Below are positions 1-6,224 of a stretch of 8,576 bases of DNA, in pieces; position 1 is the stretch's first letter, and each line of letters starts with the position of its first letter. The notes beneath the pieces are model-generated. The model was not told the origin of the DNA and ran no database searches. It saw only the letters and a program-made list of their open reading frames with translations. The stretch comes from Pseudomonadota bacterium (GTDB lineage: Bacteria; Pseudomonadota; Gammaproteobacteria; Burkholderiales; Nitrosomonadaceae). The position numbers and the translations under genes were made by a program. The DNA lies in assembly GCA_018240935.1 (NCBI GenBank), contig JAFEEV010000137.1, forward strand, positions 1 to 8,576. Reading direction: 5' to 3'.

Positions 1-153
1 CCCGTTATTCGTAATTTACTGATCAACAGCGGTCACTTTCGCTACGGCGTCACGATGGCTCCCGCTAGCGCCGAAATCCTGGCCAATGAAATCACCGGAG
101 CATCGCAACCGTTTGATACCACCCCCTATCAAGCGGGGTGGTGCAAGCACTGA
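1..153 (+). CDS. thiO: Glycine oxidase ThiO-like FAD oxidoreductase, C-terminal fragment
   Basis: Frame 1 is open from the window edge to TGA at 151-153, giving the last 50 residues of a protein that begins outside the window. The fragment carries GHFRYGVTMAPASAEIL (residues 11-27), the C-terminal signature of the DAO/ThiO flavoprotein family, where the arginine of the GHxR motif lies at the substrate and flavin site. The GVTMAP-SA form fits glycine oxidase better than DadA-type D-amino acid dehydrogenase. ThiO oxidises glycine to the imine used by ThiG to build the thiazole of thiamine. The end is short and lacks further domains. It converges on ispH; without the inserted element at 162-301 only four bases would separate the two stop codons. 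An uncharacterised DAO-family oxidase remains possible because the FAD-binding N-terminus cannot be seen. Confidence 0.72.
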   Translation, partial: PVIRNLLINSGHFRYGVTMAPASAEILANEITGASQPFDTTPYQAGWCKH

Positions 154-157
154 TTCG

Positions 158-161
158 CTAA
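158..161. repeat. Target site duplication, left copy (CTAA)
   Basis: CTAA directly abuts the left terminal inverted repeat and matches the four bases next to the right one. It lies four bases after the thiO stop codon. Confidence 0.7.
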
Positions 162-301
162 GGAAGCTCTGAAAAACTACTGCGCTCGGTCATACTGTGT
201 TGGAATCAGACTCGAAATGCTCATTTACATCTTGTAAACTGCGCTTTTTCATCTGATTTCGCCTTGTCTGACCGTCGCTCGCTACCTTTTTCAGAACTTC
301 C
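162..301. mobile_element. 140-bp MITE-like palindromic element, IS5-type ends
   Basis: The ends are inverted repeats: 162-176 reads GGAAGCTCTGAAAAA and the reverse complement of 287-301 reads GGAAGTTCTGAAAAA, 14 of 15 identical. The direct repeat CTAA flanks it at 158-161 and 302-305. The symmetry continues inward: AATCAGA at 204-210 mirrors TCTGATT at 252-258 at equal distance from the centre, CGGTCA at 187-192 mirrors TGACCG at 269-274, and TTTACA/TGTAAA at 224-238 forms the tip of the hairpin at the exact midpoint. There is no transposase and no meaningful ORF, so it is non-autonomous. Ends starting GGAAG and a YTAR-like 4-bp duplication resemble the IS5 subgroup; that assignment is inference. 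Transcribed from either side it would form a long hairpin and might end thiO or ispH messages. Confidence 0.78.
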
Positions 302-305
302 CTAA
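302..305. repeat. Target site duplication, right copy (CTAA), contains the ispH stop
   Basis: CTAA follows the right terminal repeat immediately. Its first three bases, read on the minus strand, are the TAG stop codon of ispH, so the insertion landed at the last codon of ispH without altering the protein. Confidence 0.7.
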
Positions 306-1246
306 GCTTTGGGCAGCGGAAATACCACCGATTCCACAACCCCGCTCAACTCTTCAATTGTCACATCCTCACCGGTTTGTTCGGCGCCGATTTGTTTAAG
401 ACGGGCGATCACTTGTTGTACCAGTATTTCCGGAGCGGAAGCGCCGGCTGTTATACCGATATTCTTCTTCCCGGCGAACCACGACTCCTGTAATTGCTCC
501 GCACGATCCACCATATACGCTTCCACATCGGCGTTTCTCGCCACTTCACAGAGCCGGTTGGAATTCGAGCTATTGGGAGAACCGACGACGATGACCAAAT
601 CACATTGACTCACCATTTTCTTAACGGCATCCTGCCGATTTTGCGTGGCATAGCAAATATCGTCTTTTTTAGGGCCGATAATCTGCGGAAACCTTCTCTT
701 CAAAGCATCCACAATGCGCGCTGCATCATCGACCGACAATGTCGTCTGCGTCACATACGCCAGATTGCTTTCATCCTTAACTTTCAAAGTGTCGACATCC
801 ATTTCGGTTTCGACCAGATACATGCCGTTGTCTTTGCCTTCAATTTGCCCCATCGTGCCTTCAACCTCCGGATGCCCTTGATGGCCGATCATGATAATTT
901 CTTTCCCTTCCTTGCGCATTTTGGCTACTTCGACATGCACTTTGGTAACCAGCGGGCACGTGGCATCAAATACTTTTAATTTCCGTTCGGCCGCTTCTCG
1001 TCTTACCGCATGCGACACGCCATGCGCACTGAAAATCAGAATGCTGTCCTGTGGCACTTCATCCAGATTTTCAACAAATACGGCTCCCTTTTTTTCGAGA
1101 TTCTCAACCACAAAGCGGTTATGCACCACTTCATGGCGTACATAAATCGGCGCGCCGTGCATGGTTAATGCGCGTTCAACGATTTCGATCGCACGGTCCA
1201 CGCCGGCACAGAACCCTCTCGGGTTCGACAGTAATACTCTGATCAT
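302..1246 (-). CDS. ispH: 4-hydroxy-3-methylbut-2-enyl diphosphate reductase
   Basis: IspH (LytB) carries out the last step of the MEP pathway, reducing HMBPP to IPP and DMAPP with an Fe-S cluster in the cytoplasm. The 314-residue length is typical. The three cluster cysteines are present at Cys13 (RGFCAGV), Cys97 (DATCPLV) and Cys198 (DICYAT), and the substrate-binding residues are recognisable: His42, His75 (SAHGVS), His125-Glu127 (GHPEVEG), Thr168, Ser226-Ser227-Asn228 and Ser270. All are offset by one from the E. coli numbering as I remember it. The ATG start is supported by a GGAGG 8 nt upstream. It lies 69 bp downstream of the DAHP synthase gene on the same strand and is probably co-transcribed with it. 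The TAG stop lies in the target duplication of the adjacent mobile element. No residue expected to be essential is missing. Confidence 0.97.
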   Translation of the reverse strand: MIRVLLSNPRGFCAGVDRAIEIVERALTMHGAPIYVRHEVVHNRFVVENLEKKGAVFVENLDEVPQDSILIFSAHGVSHAVRREAAERKLKVFDATCPLVTKVHVEVAKMRKEGKEIIMIGHQGHPEVEGTMGQIEGKDNGMYLVETEMDVDTLKVKDESNLAYVTQTTLSVDDAARIVDALKRRFPQIIGPKKDDICYATQNRQDAVKKMVSQCDLVIVVGSPNSSNSNRLCEVARNADVEAYMVDRAEQLQESWFAGKKNIGITAGASAPEILVQQVIARLKQIGAEQTGEDVTIEELSGVVESVVFPLPKA

Positions 1247-1254
1247 TTATTTTT

Positions 1255-1259
1255 CCTCC
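1255..1259 (-). promoter_or_regulatory. Shine-Dalgarno site of ispH
   Basis: The minus strand reads GGAGG eight bases before the ispH ATG. It is the clearest ribosome binding site in the window and fixes that start. The rest of the 69-bp gap (1247-1315) shows no convincing terminator or promoter. Confidence 0.8.
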
Positions 1260-1315
1260 AACAATGGACAGGCAACCTAAACTTACTCATCGATACAAGT
1301 TCACGGTATTAAATT

Positions 1316-2443
1316 TTAGTGATTTCCCACATCTTGATAACGCCGGCTCAATGCAACCCGTTTTTCATAAGCTTCCCGGGCAATTTGAATGTCTTCCAGA
1401 AATTGCGGTAATTCTTTCAGCAGCAACGCTTGCGGACCATCAACCAACGCTTTGCTTGGCACTGGATGAAAATCGACCAGCACCATATTTGCACCCGCGA
1501 CGATACCTTGCGCTGTGACATGCATGATATCCAAAATACCATCGGGTGAACCGGCGCGAGTGCCCACAGAATGGGACGGATCGATACAAACCGGCATGCG
1601 CGTCAGCCGTTTGACAACAGGGACATGCGAAAAATCAACAAAATTGCGATGCGGATCCCCCATATTTGTTTTCATGCCGCGCAAACCGAACACCACTTTA
1701 CGATTCCCTTCCGAGGCCAAATATTCAGCCGCGTTTAATGATTCGTCCAAAGTGATGCCAAACCCCCGTTTAATCAAAACCGGGAAATTTTGCTGCCGGC
1801 CGACGATTTTCAACAACTCAAAATTCTGTGTGTTTCTGGTTCCGATCTGCAGCATGACTCCGGTTGCATTTCCCGTTTGATACAACGCGTTGCGTATTTC
1901 TTCCAAATGCGATTCGTGCGTAATCTCCATGGCGATCACTTTGATCCCGTATTTTCCCGCCAGATCGAAAACATACGGTAAGCAGGTTTTGCCGTGCCCC
2001 TGGAACGAATAGGGACTGGTTCGCGGTTTGTATGCCCCCATGCGCGTACAAACCTGTCCTTGTTCGTGCAATGCTTTCATCATGGTTTCAACATGCTCGA
2101 TGGTATCCACCGCGCACAATCCGGCAAATACATTCAGCGAGTCCTGCCCGAAACGGACACCGTTATAATCAAAATGAGTTGGCCGGTCATCGTTTTTGTG
2201 CCGCCCCAGAACCCGGTACTCCTCGGAAACTCTGACTACCCGGTCAACACAAGGAAGGCAGCTGACTTCCTCGATCGACAGCACTTTGGTATTACCGATC
2301 AGGTAGATTTCTGTTAATGTTTGCTCAGTGCCGGATTCAGTATGAACGCGCGCCGATATCCCAGGAAAGTTGGCAAGATGCGCCATCAACTGTTTATATT
2401 CCGGGCTATCGTACCGGGTATTGGGAACAAGGATTAGAATCAT
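1316..2443 (-). CDS. aroF: 3-deoxy-7-phosphoheptulonate (DAHP) synthase, type I beta class
   Basis: This 375-residue enzyme condenses PEP with erythrose 4-phosphate, the first step of the shikimate pathway. Residues 1-75 look like the ferredoxin-like regulatory domain found in type I beta enzymes; the barrel follows. Family motifs are clear: KPRTSPYSFQG at 139-149, QIGTRNTQNFE at 199-209, PVLIKRG at 221-227, IDPSHSVG at 287-294 and DGPQALL at 335-341. Metal ligands by alignment from memory with the Thermotoga enzyme are Cys110, His291 and Asp335; the fourth, usually Glu in an EVH context, is Asp324 (VDFHP). The GPCSVE motif is likewise altered to GLCAVD at 108-113. The ATG is the first possible start because an in-frame TGA lies 10-12 nt upstream; no clear Shine-Dalgarno precedes it. 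Divergent from regB and upstream of ispH. The symbol is approximate, since this class is named variously aroF, aroG or aroA. Confidence 0.9.
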   Translation of the reverse strand: MILILVPNTRYDSPEYKQLMAHLANFPGISARVHTESGTEQTLTEIYLIGNTKVLSIEEVSCLPCVDRVVRVSEEYRVLGRHKNDDRPTHFDYNGVRFGQDSLNVFAGLCAVDTIEHVETMMKALHEQGQVCTRMGAYKPRTSPYSFQGHGKTCLPYVFDLAGKYGIKVIAMEITHESHLEEIRNALYQTGNATGVMLQIGTRNTQNFELLKIVGRQQNFPVLIKRGFGITLDESLNAAEYLASEGNRKVVFGLRGMKTNMGDPHRNFVDFSHVPVVKRLTRMPVCIDPSHSVGTRAGSPDGILDIMHVTAQGIVAGANMVLVDFHPVPSKALVDGPQALLLKELPQFLEDIQIAREAYEKRVALSRRYQDVGNH

Positions 2444-2499
2444 AAAATAATTTCAATAAGATAATGCCAGTTTCCGTCAGACCATAAATCCGGCTCACG

Positions 2500-2505
2500 A
2501 TTCTA
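2500..2505 (-). promoter_or_regulatory. Candidate -10 element for the DAHP synthase-ispH unit
   Basis: The minus strand reads TAGAAT, five of six matches to the sigma-70 -10 consensus, about 57 bp before the start codon. The hexamer 17 bp further upstream (TGGTAA) is a poor -35, so the call is tentative. Confidence 0.35.
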
Positions 2506-2585
2506 ACCGAAAACACCGCTGCTTACCATGACTCCGGCACAAGGTTGGTGAGTGAGTACCGCGCAAATCCTGGCAAATTCCGCGT

Positions 2586-2600
2586 GAGACAATTTGTCGC
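2586..2600 (+). promoter_or_regulatory. Putative RegA/PrrA/RegR binding box
   Basis: GAGACAATTTGTCGC matches the RegR/RegA box I recall as GNGRCRTTNNGNCGC at all but one defined position (A instead of T at position 7). The core GACAA-T-TTGTC is a perfect inverted repeat. It lies 68 bp before the regB start, in the spacer shared with the divergent DAHP synthase gene, and overlaps the place where a -35 for the TAAAAT at 2613 would lie. This suggests autoregulation of regBA by phosphorylated RegA. The consensus is from memory; binding is inference. Confidence 0.5.
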
Positions 2601-2612
2601 ATAGCCATACTG

Positions 2613-2618
2613 TAAAAT
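2613..2618 (+). promoter_or_regulatory. Candidate -10 element for regB-regA
   Basis: TAAAAT matches the -10 consensus at five of six positions. No hexamer resembling TTGACA lies 16-18 bp upstream; that position is occupied by the putative RegA box, as would be expected at an activator-dependent promoter. The leader to the regB ATG would be about 45 nt. Confidence 0.35.
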
Positions 2619-2640
2619 TTAAGCTAATGTTAGCAATTTT
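2614..2640. repeat. Palindrome in the regB leader
   Basis: GCTAA-TG-TTAGC (2623-2634) is a perfect inverted repeat. It is extended by AAAATT (2614-2619) and AATTTT (2635-2640) with a three-base bulge, and ends in a T run. It could be an operator near the transcription start or a weak attenuator hairpin. The stem is too short and AT-rich to call a terminator. Confidence 0.5.
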
Positions 2641-2668
2641 TCAGGCAGTCAAAGCAGCACCATCCTAA

Positions 2669-3931
2669 ATGTTCAGTGATCTCAGTCAATCCCCGCTCAG
2701 CAAAAATCTGCAGCGTTTGTTTCTATTGCGGAATATCGCTATCGCCGCCCAATGTCTGATCTTTGCATTAGTCTACTGGACCATTGACATCGTTATTCCC
2801 TGGGCGCAAATGATCGCCGTTGTCGCAGTGCTCGCATTGTTAAATCTGTTGACATGGATCCGGCTGCATCGTAATTGGCCGGTATCTCATTTGGAATTTT
2901 TTCTGCAACTGCTGATCGATGTTTTGGCGCTCAGCACATTATTGTATTTTAGCGGCGGCTCAACCAATCCGTTTATTTCGTTCTTTCTGTTGCCCATGAC
3001 AATTGCCGCCGCGACGCTGCCATGGCGCTATACCTGGATCATGGCCGTCATCACCATCGCTTGCTATACCTTATTACTATTCAATTACGTACCGCTACCG
3101 CACGACCACAACAAACATCTGGTTGAATTTGCATTGCACGTATCAGGGATGTGGCTGGCCTTTGTATTAAGCACCGTTATCATCGCATGGTTTGTTGTGA
3201 AAATGAGTTCATCCATCCGCGAACGCGATCAGGATCTGGCGAAAGCCCGGGAACACGCGCTACGCAACGAACAGATTATTGCGCTGGGTACATTGGCCGC
3301 CGGCGCCGCACATGAACTCGGCACGCCGCTCTCAACCATGGCGGTCGTAGCGGGCGAGTTGCAGCAGGAATATACAGAAGATAAAGAATTTCAAAATAAT
3401 GTGCATATCCTTCGAGATCAAATTGCGCACTGCAAACAAACCTTGACGCAATTACTCGCCAAGGCGGGCCAAACCAGAGCCGAGCATGGCAATGAATTAC
3501 CCGTCGATACCTTTCTATCTCAGGTTCTCGATAAATGGAAACTGATACGCCCATCGGTCAAGTTCACTTACCAATGCACGGGCGAGCAACCCGCGCCCAG
3601 GATTATGGACAACCAGTTATTGGGCCAATCCCTGCTGAACTTGCTGAACAATGCCGCGGATGCGTCTTCCAAGTGCATCGAGATCAAAAGTCATTGGGAC
3701 AAAAACCTGGAGCTTAAGCTTGAGATCATTGATGACGGCAAGGGGTTGTCTGCTGAAGTCATGCAACGCGCCGGTGAAGCTTTCTTTTCCACTAAAGCGC
3801 CGGGGCAGGGTTTCGGCATCGGTTTGTTCCTCGCCAATGCCAACATTGAGCGATTTGGCGGCAGTGTGCGCTTGTTTAATCTTGAAAATGGCGGCGCTTG
3901 CACTCAGGTGATTTTACCGCTGATAGGATAG
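2669..3931 (+). CDS. regB: Redox-sensing membrane histidine kinase RegB/PrrB
   Basis: The 420-residue sensor kinase has a hydrophobic N-terminal half (about residues 15-178) able to form about six membrane spans, then a cytoplasmic kinase. The motif GGSTNPF (96-102), the quinone-binding signature of the RegB family, lies in the membrane domain. The phospho-acceptor is His215 in AAHELGTPLS. Cys255 (QIAHCK) is exactly 40 residues later, the same spacing as His225 and the redox-active Cys265 of Rhodobacter capsulatus RegB. The ATP-binding boxes are N (LLNNAADA, 325-332), G1 (DDGKGL, 355-360) and G2 (GQGFGIG, 379-385). The ATG directly follows an in-frame TAA, so no longer start exists; no strong Shine-Dalgarno is seen. 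regA follows after 4 bp. There is no senC between them, unlike the Rhodobacter locus. Confidence 0.94.
   Translation: MFSDLSQSPLSKNLQRLFLLRNIAIAAQCLIFALVYWTIDIVIPWAQMIAVVAVLALLNLLTWIRLHRNWPVSHLEFFLQLLIDVLALSTLLYFSGGSTNPFISFFLLPMTIAAATLPWRYTWIMAVITIACYTLLLFNYVPLPHDHNKHLVEFALHVSGMWLAFVLSTVIIAWFVVKMSSSIRERDQDLAKAREHALRNEQIIALGTLAAGAAHELGTPLSTMAVVAGELQQEYTEDKEFQNNVHILRDQIAHCKQTLTQLLAKAGQTRAEHGNELPVDTFLSQVLDKWKLIRPSVKFTYQCTGEQPAPRIMDNQLLGQSLLNLLNNAADASSKCIEIKSHWDKNLELKLEIIDDGKGLSAEVMQRAGEAFFSTKAPGQGFGIGLFLANANIERFGGSVRLFNLENGGACTQVILPLIG
3925..3928 (+). promoter_or_regulatory. Shine-Dalgarno site of regA inside the regB end
   Basis: AGGA lies within the last codons of regB, seven bases before the regA ATG. 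The overlap with regB coding sequence implies translational coupling of kinase and regulator. Confidence 0.6.
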
Positions 3932-3935
3932 ACGA

Positions 3936-4496
3936 ATGATTGAATCTTCATTAACTGACGATAGCGAACATCCTAGTTTACTCATTGTCGATGATGATGT
4001 GGTTTTTTGCGAGGTATTGTCAAAAGCGCTCACCAAGCGCGGCTTTAGCATCACCTGCGCGCATACCATCGAAGATGCGATGAGCCTGGCTGAAACATCG
4101 ACACCCGAGTATGCCATTGTCGATCTGAAGTTATCCAGTGAATCCGGTTTGGTTCTGGTTGAAAAATTGAGAAATCTGGATCCGGGAACCCGGATTGTCA
4201 TGCTGACCGGCTATGCCAGCATCGCCACCGCAGTAGAAGCGATCAAACTCGGCGCCACGCATTATCTCGCCAAACCTGTCGACGCCGACGAAATCATGGC
4301 GGCTTTTGAACGCACAGTCGGTGAGGCGAACATCCCGATCAGCGCGCATCCGTTATCGGTAGGGCGTTTGGAATGGGAGTACATTCAGCGCATCCTGACC
4401 GAAAACGACAATAATATCTCGGTTACCGCCCGAATATTGAATATGCACCGCCGCACATTGCAACGCAAGCTCGCCAAGCGGCCGCTGCGCGAATAA
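3936..4496 (+). CDS. regA: Response regulator RegA/PrrA/ActR
   Basis: The 186-residue protein has a receiver domain (about 13-125) and a short Fis-type DNA-binding domain (about 141-182). The acidic pocket is Asp19-Asp20-Asp21, the phospho-acceptor is Asp63 (IVDLKL), matching Asp63 of Rhodobacter RegA, and Thr91 and Lys113 (AKP) complete the active site. The recognition region ARILNMHRRTLQRKLAKR is nearly invariant in this family. The linker (ANIPISAHPLS) lacks the proline run common in alphaproteobacterial RegA. Phosphorylated by RegB, it would control respiratory, carbon fixation or nitrogen oxide genes; those targets are outside the window. Its TAA stop is 7 bp from the convergent ribD stop and no hairpin terminator is visible between them. 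Confidence 0.95.
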   Translation: MIESSLTDDSEHPSLLIVDDDVVFCEVLSKALTKRGFSITCAHTIEDAMSLAETSTPEYAIVDLKLSSESGLVLVEKLRNLDPGTRIVMLTGYASIATAVEAIKLGATHYLAKPVDADEIMAAFERTVGEANIPISAHPLSVGRLEWEYIQRILTENDNNISVTARILNMHRRTLQRKLAKRPLRE

Positions 4497-4503
4497 AAGA
4501 GCA

Positions 4504-5595
4504 CTATAAAAAACTCGCAATCAGCCGGATATCTTGACCGATCATGCGTATATCCTGAATTTTAAGCGGCTTCTTGTCTTCAAGACCGGTTAGTTCAGGC
4601 AATGCAATCATACCGCGCGCATTATCACCGATCAGGTGCGGCGCCAGATAAATAATTAGCTCATCGACTAACCCCGCATCAACCAAAGCGCCATTGAGCC
4701 TGCCCCCGGCTTCCACCAGCACCTCATTGATCCCCAAATCAGCCAGCGCCGCCATCATTCTTTGCAGATCAACTCTACCGCTGGCATTGGGTAAAACCAT
4801 GACCTGGGCATTCAGTTGACTAAGCGCGGCTTTTTTTCCCCGATTTCCTGTTTGAGCGGTAAAAATGAACGTTTCTTCGCCATTTTGCAGCACGCGGGCA
4901 GCCAAGGGAATTGCCAGACGGCTATCCACCACGATTTTCTTTGGCTGGCGATTTGTTTCGGCGTGGCGAACGGTCAACTGCGGATTATCGGATTCTACTG
5001 TGCCGATGCCTGTCATGACGGCGCATGAACGCGCCCGCCAGCGGTGCCCATCCTGCCGCGCGGCTTCACCGGTTATCCATTGACTGGTGCCATTATTCAA
5101 CGCAGTCTTGCCGTCCAGGCTTGCCGCTATTTTCAGCCGCACCCAAGGCTTCTTGCGCGTCATGCGAGAAACAAAACCGGCATTCAACGCATATGCTTCG
5201 GCTTGCATCAAACCGGTTTGAATACTGATACCTGCCTGTTGCAATAAGGCGCAACCGCGCCCCGACACGAGCGGATTGGGATCTTCCATCGCTATCACAA
5301 CCCGTGCGATACCTGCCGCAATCAAGGCATCTGCACAAGGCGGTGTGCGTCCATGATGACTGCAAGGCTCCAATGTGACATACGCCGTCGCGCCGCGCGC
5401 CGCCGCTCCCGCATCAGCCAAGGCATTGATTTCCGCATGCGGTTGCCCGGCTTTCTCGTGCCAACCGCTCCCCACAATCTGTTCATCGCGAACAATAACG
5501 CAGCCGACGCGCGGATTGGGTGTTGTGCTGTATAGCCCTTGTTCCGCCAAGCGCAGAGCTTGCGACATGAAGGCGTAATCTGCAGCGGAAAACAT
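4504..5595 (-). CDS. ribD: Bifunctional riboflavin deaminase/reductase RibD
   Basis: RibD deaminates the pyrimidine ring and then reduces the ribosyl side chain of the GTP cyclohydrolase II product in riboflavin synthesis. Residues 1-145 are the cytidine-deaminase-like domain with the zinc ligands His53 and catalytic Glu55 (HAE), Cys78 and Cys87 (PCSHHGRTPPC). From about 149 the reductase domain starts with the signature WVRLKIAASLDGKTA and includes SQWITG and VEAGGRLNGALV. The 363-residue length is normal. The ATG follows directly on an in-frame TAG and has no obvious Shine-Dalgarno. It lies 80 bp downstream of nrdR, the common nrdR-ribD order, but ribE/ribH do not follow: regA converges instead. 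No FMN riboswitch is seen upstream. Confidence 0.96.
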   Translation of the reverse strand: MFSAADYAFMSQALRLAEQGLYSTTPNPRVGCVIVRDEQIVGSGWHEKAGQPHAEINALADAGAAARGATAYVTLEPCSHHGRTPPCADALIAAGIARVVIAMEDPNPLVSGRGCALLQQAGISIQTGLMQAEAYALNAGFVSRMTRKKPWVRLKIAASLDGKTALNNGTSQWITGEAARQDGHRWRARSCAVMTGIGTVESDNPQLTVRHAETNRQPKKIVVDSRLAIPLAARVLQNGEETFIFTAQTGNRGKKAALSQLNAQVMVLPNASGRVDLQRMMAALADLGINEVLVEAGGRLNGALVDAGLVDELIIYLAPHLIGDNARGMIALPELTGLEDKKPLKIQDIRMIGQDIRLIASFL

Positions 5596-5633
5596 CTAAG
5601 CCGTCATTGCTTTGGAATGATTTGAGGATTGAT

Positions 5634-5675
5634 AGCGCTGACAAATGAAAGCGCACTGATGATCATTTTAGCGCT
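5634..5675. repeat. Triple AGCGC array and dyad between nrdR and ribD
   Basis: AGCGC occurs at 5634-5638, 5650-5654 and 5670-5674; the outer two are palindromic AGCGCT. The right part is a symmetric dyad, AGCGC-4 nt-ATGATCAT-4 nt-GCGCT (5650-5675), ending directly beside the nrdR stop codon. In the minus-strand RNA the middle copy can pair with either outer copy, giving alternative hairpins with stems of 5 bp. It might be an operator, a processing site or chance; no T-run makes it a clear terminator. Confidence 0.45.
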
Positions 5676-6158
5676 TCAGGATACTTTCTTGGATGGCAAC
5701 GACGAATGCGGTTTCTGCACTTCCTTGATTGCATCGCGAAAATCATCCACATCCTGGAAGCTTTTATAAACCGATGCGAAGCGGATATAAGCGACCTTAT
5801 CGAGTTTATAGAGCTCTTCCATCACGCTTTCTCCAATGCTGCGCGAGGTCACCTCGCGCTCACCCATCGCTAAAAATTTTTGCACGATGCGATCGATCGC
5901 AGCATCGACATAGCTGGTGGGAACGGGACGCTTATGCAGCGCCCGTTTAAACCCTGTCAGCAATTTATTCCGGTCAAATTCCGTCCGGCTGCCGTCGTGT
6001 TTGACGACTTGCGGCAAACGCAACTCGACTGTTTCATATGTCGTAAAGCGTTTATCGCAGGCGGGACAGCGGCGGCGGCGGCGAATCTTGTGACCGTCTT
6101 CGCTCACGCGTGAATCGATGACGTTGGTGTCATCGGCATTACAAAAAGGACATTTCAT
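5676..6158 (-). CDS. nrdR: Transcriptional repressor NrdR
   Basis: NrdR is a nucleotide-dependent repressor of ribonucleotide reductase operons. This 160-residue protein has the N-terminal zinc ribbon with Cys3, Cys6, Cys31 and Cys34 (CPFC and CPAC), a basic stretch KIRRRRR at 24-30, and an ATP-cone domain from about 49 to 139 that binds ATP or dATP. The conserved start MKCPFC fixes the initiation codon although no Shine-Dalgarno is evident. It lies 66 bp downstream of glyA and 80 bp upstream of ribD on the same strand, consistent with one transcript. No nrd structural gene is in the window, so its targets are elsewhere. The short gap 6159-6224 contains no convincing regulatory site. Confidence 0.97.
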   Translation of the reverse strand: MKCPFCNADDTNVIDSRVSEDGHKIRRRRRCPACDKRFTTYETVELRLPQVVKHDGSRTEFDRNKLLTGFKRALHKRPVPTSYVDAAIDRIVQKFLAMGEREVTSRSIGESVMEELYKLDKVAYIRFASVYKSFQDVDDFRDAIKEVQKPHSSLPSKKVS

Positions 6159-6224
6159 ACGCAGCTAAGCCGGCATTAACAACCTGGGCAGACAATTTTT
6201 CACATCTGCTCAGGCGGCAACGGC

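Noticed and set aside
162..301. Integron attC site or CRISPR-like repeat
   Set aside because: It is long and palindromic but lacks attC core sites and repeated spacers; terminal repeats with a target duplication fit a MITE better.
494..979. 161-codon plus-strand open frame opposite ispH
   Set aside because: It is fully antisense to a well-supported ispH, resembles no family I know and has no clear ribosome binding site.
5596..5675. FMN riboswitch (RFN element) upstream of ribD
   Set aside because: The 80-bp spacer is too short and has none of the conserved GGGGC/AGGGTGAAATTCC-type segments.
6159..6224. Terminator between glyA and nrdR (GCAGA...TCTGC)
   Set aside because: The stem is 5 bp with a 12-nt loop and no T-tract, so it is not convincing.
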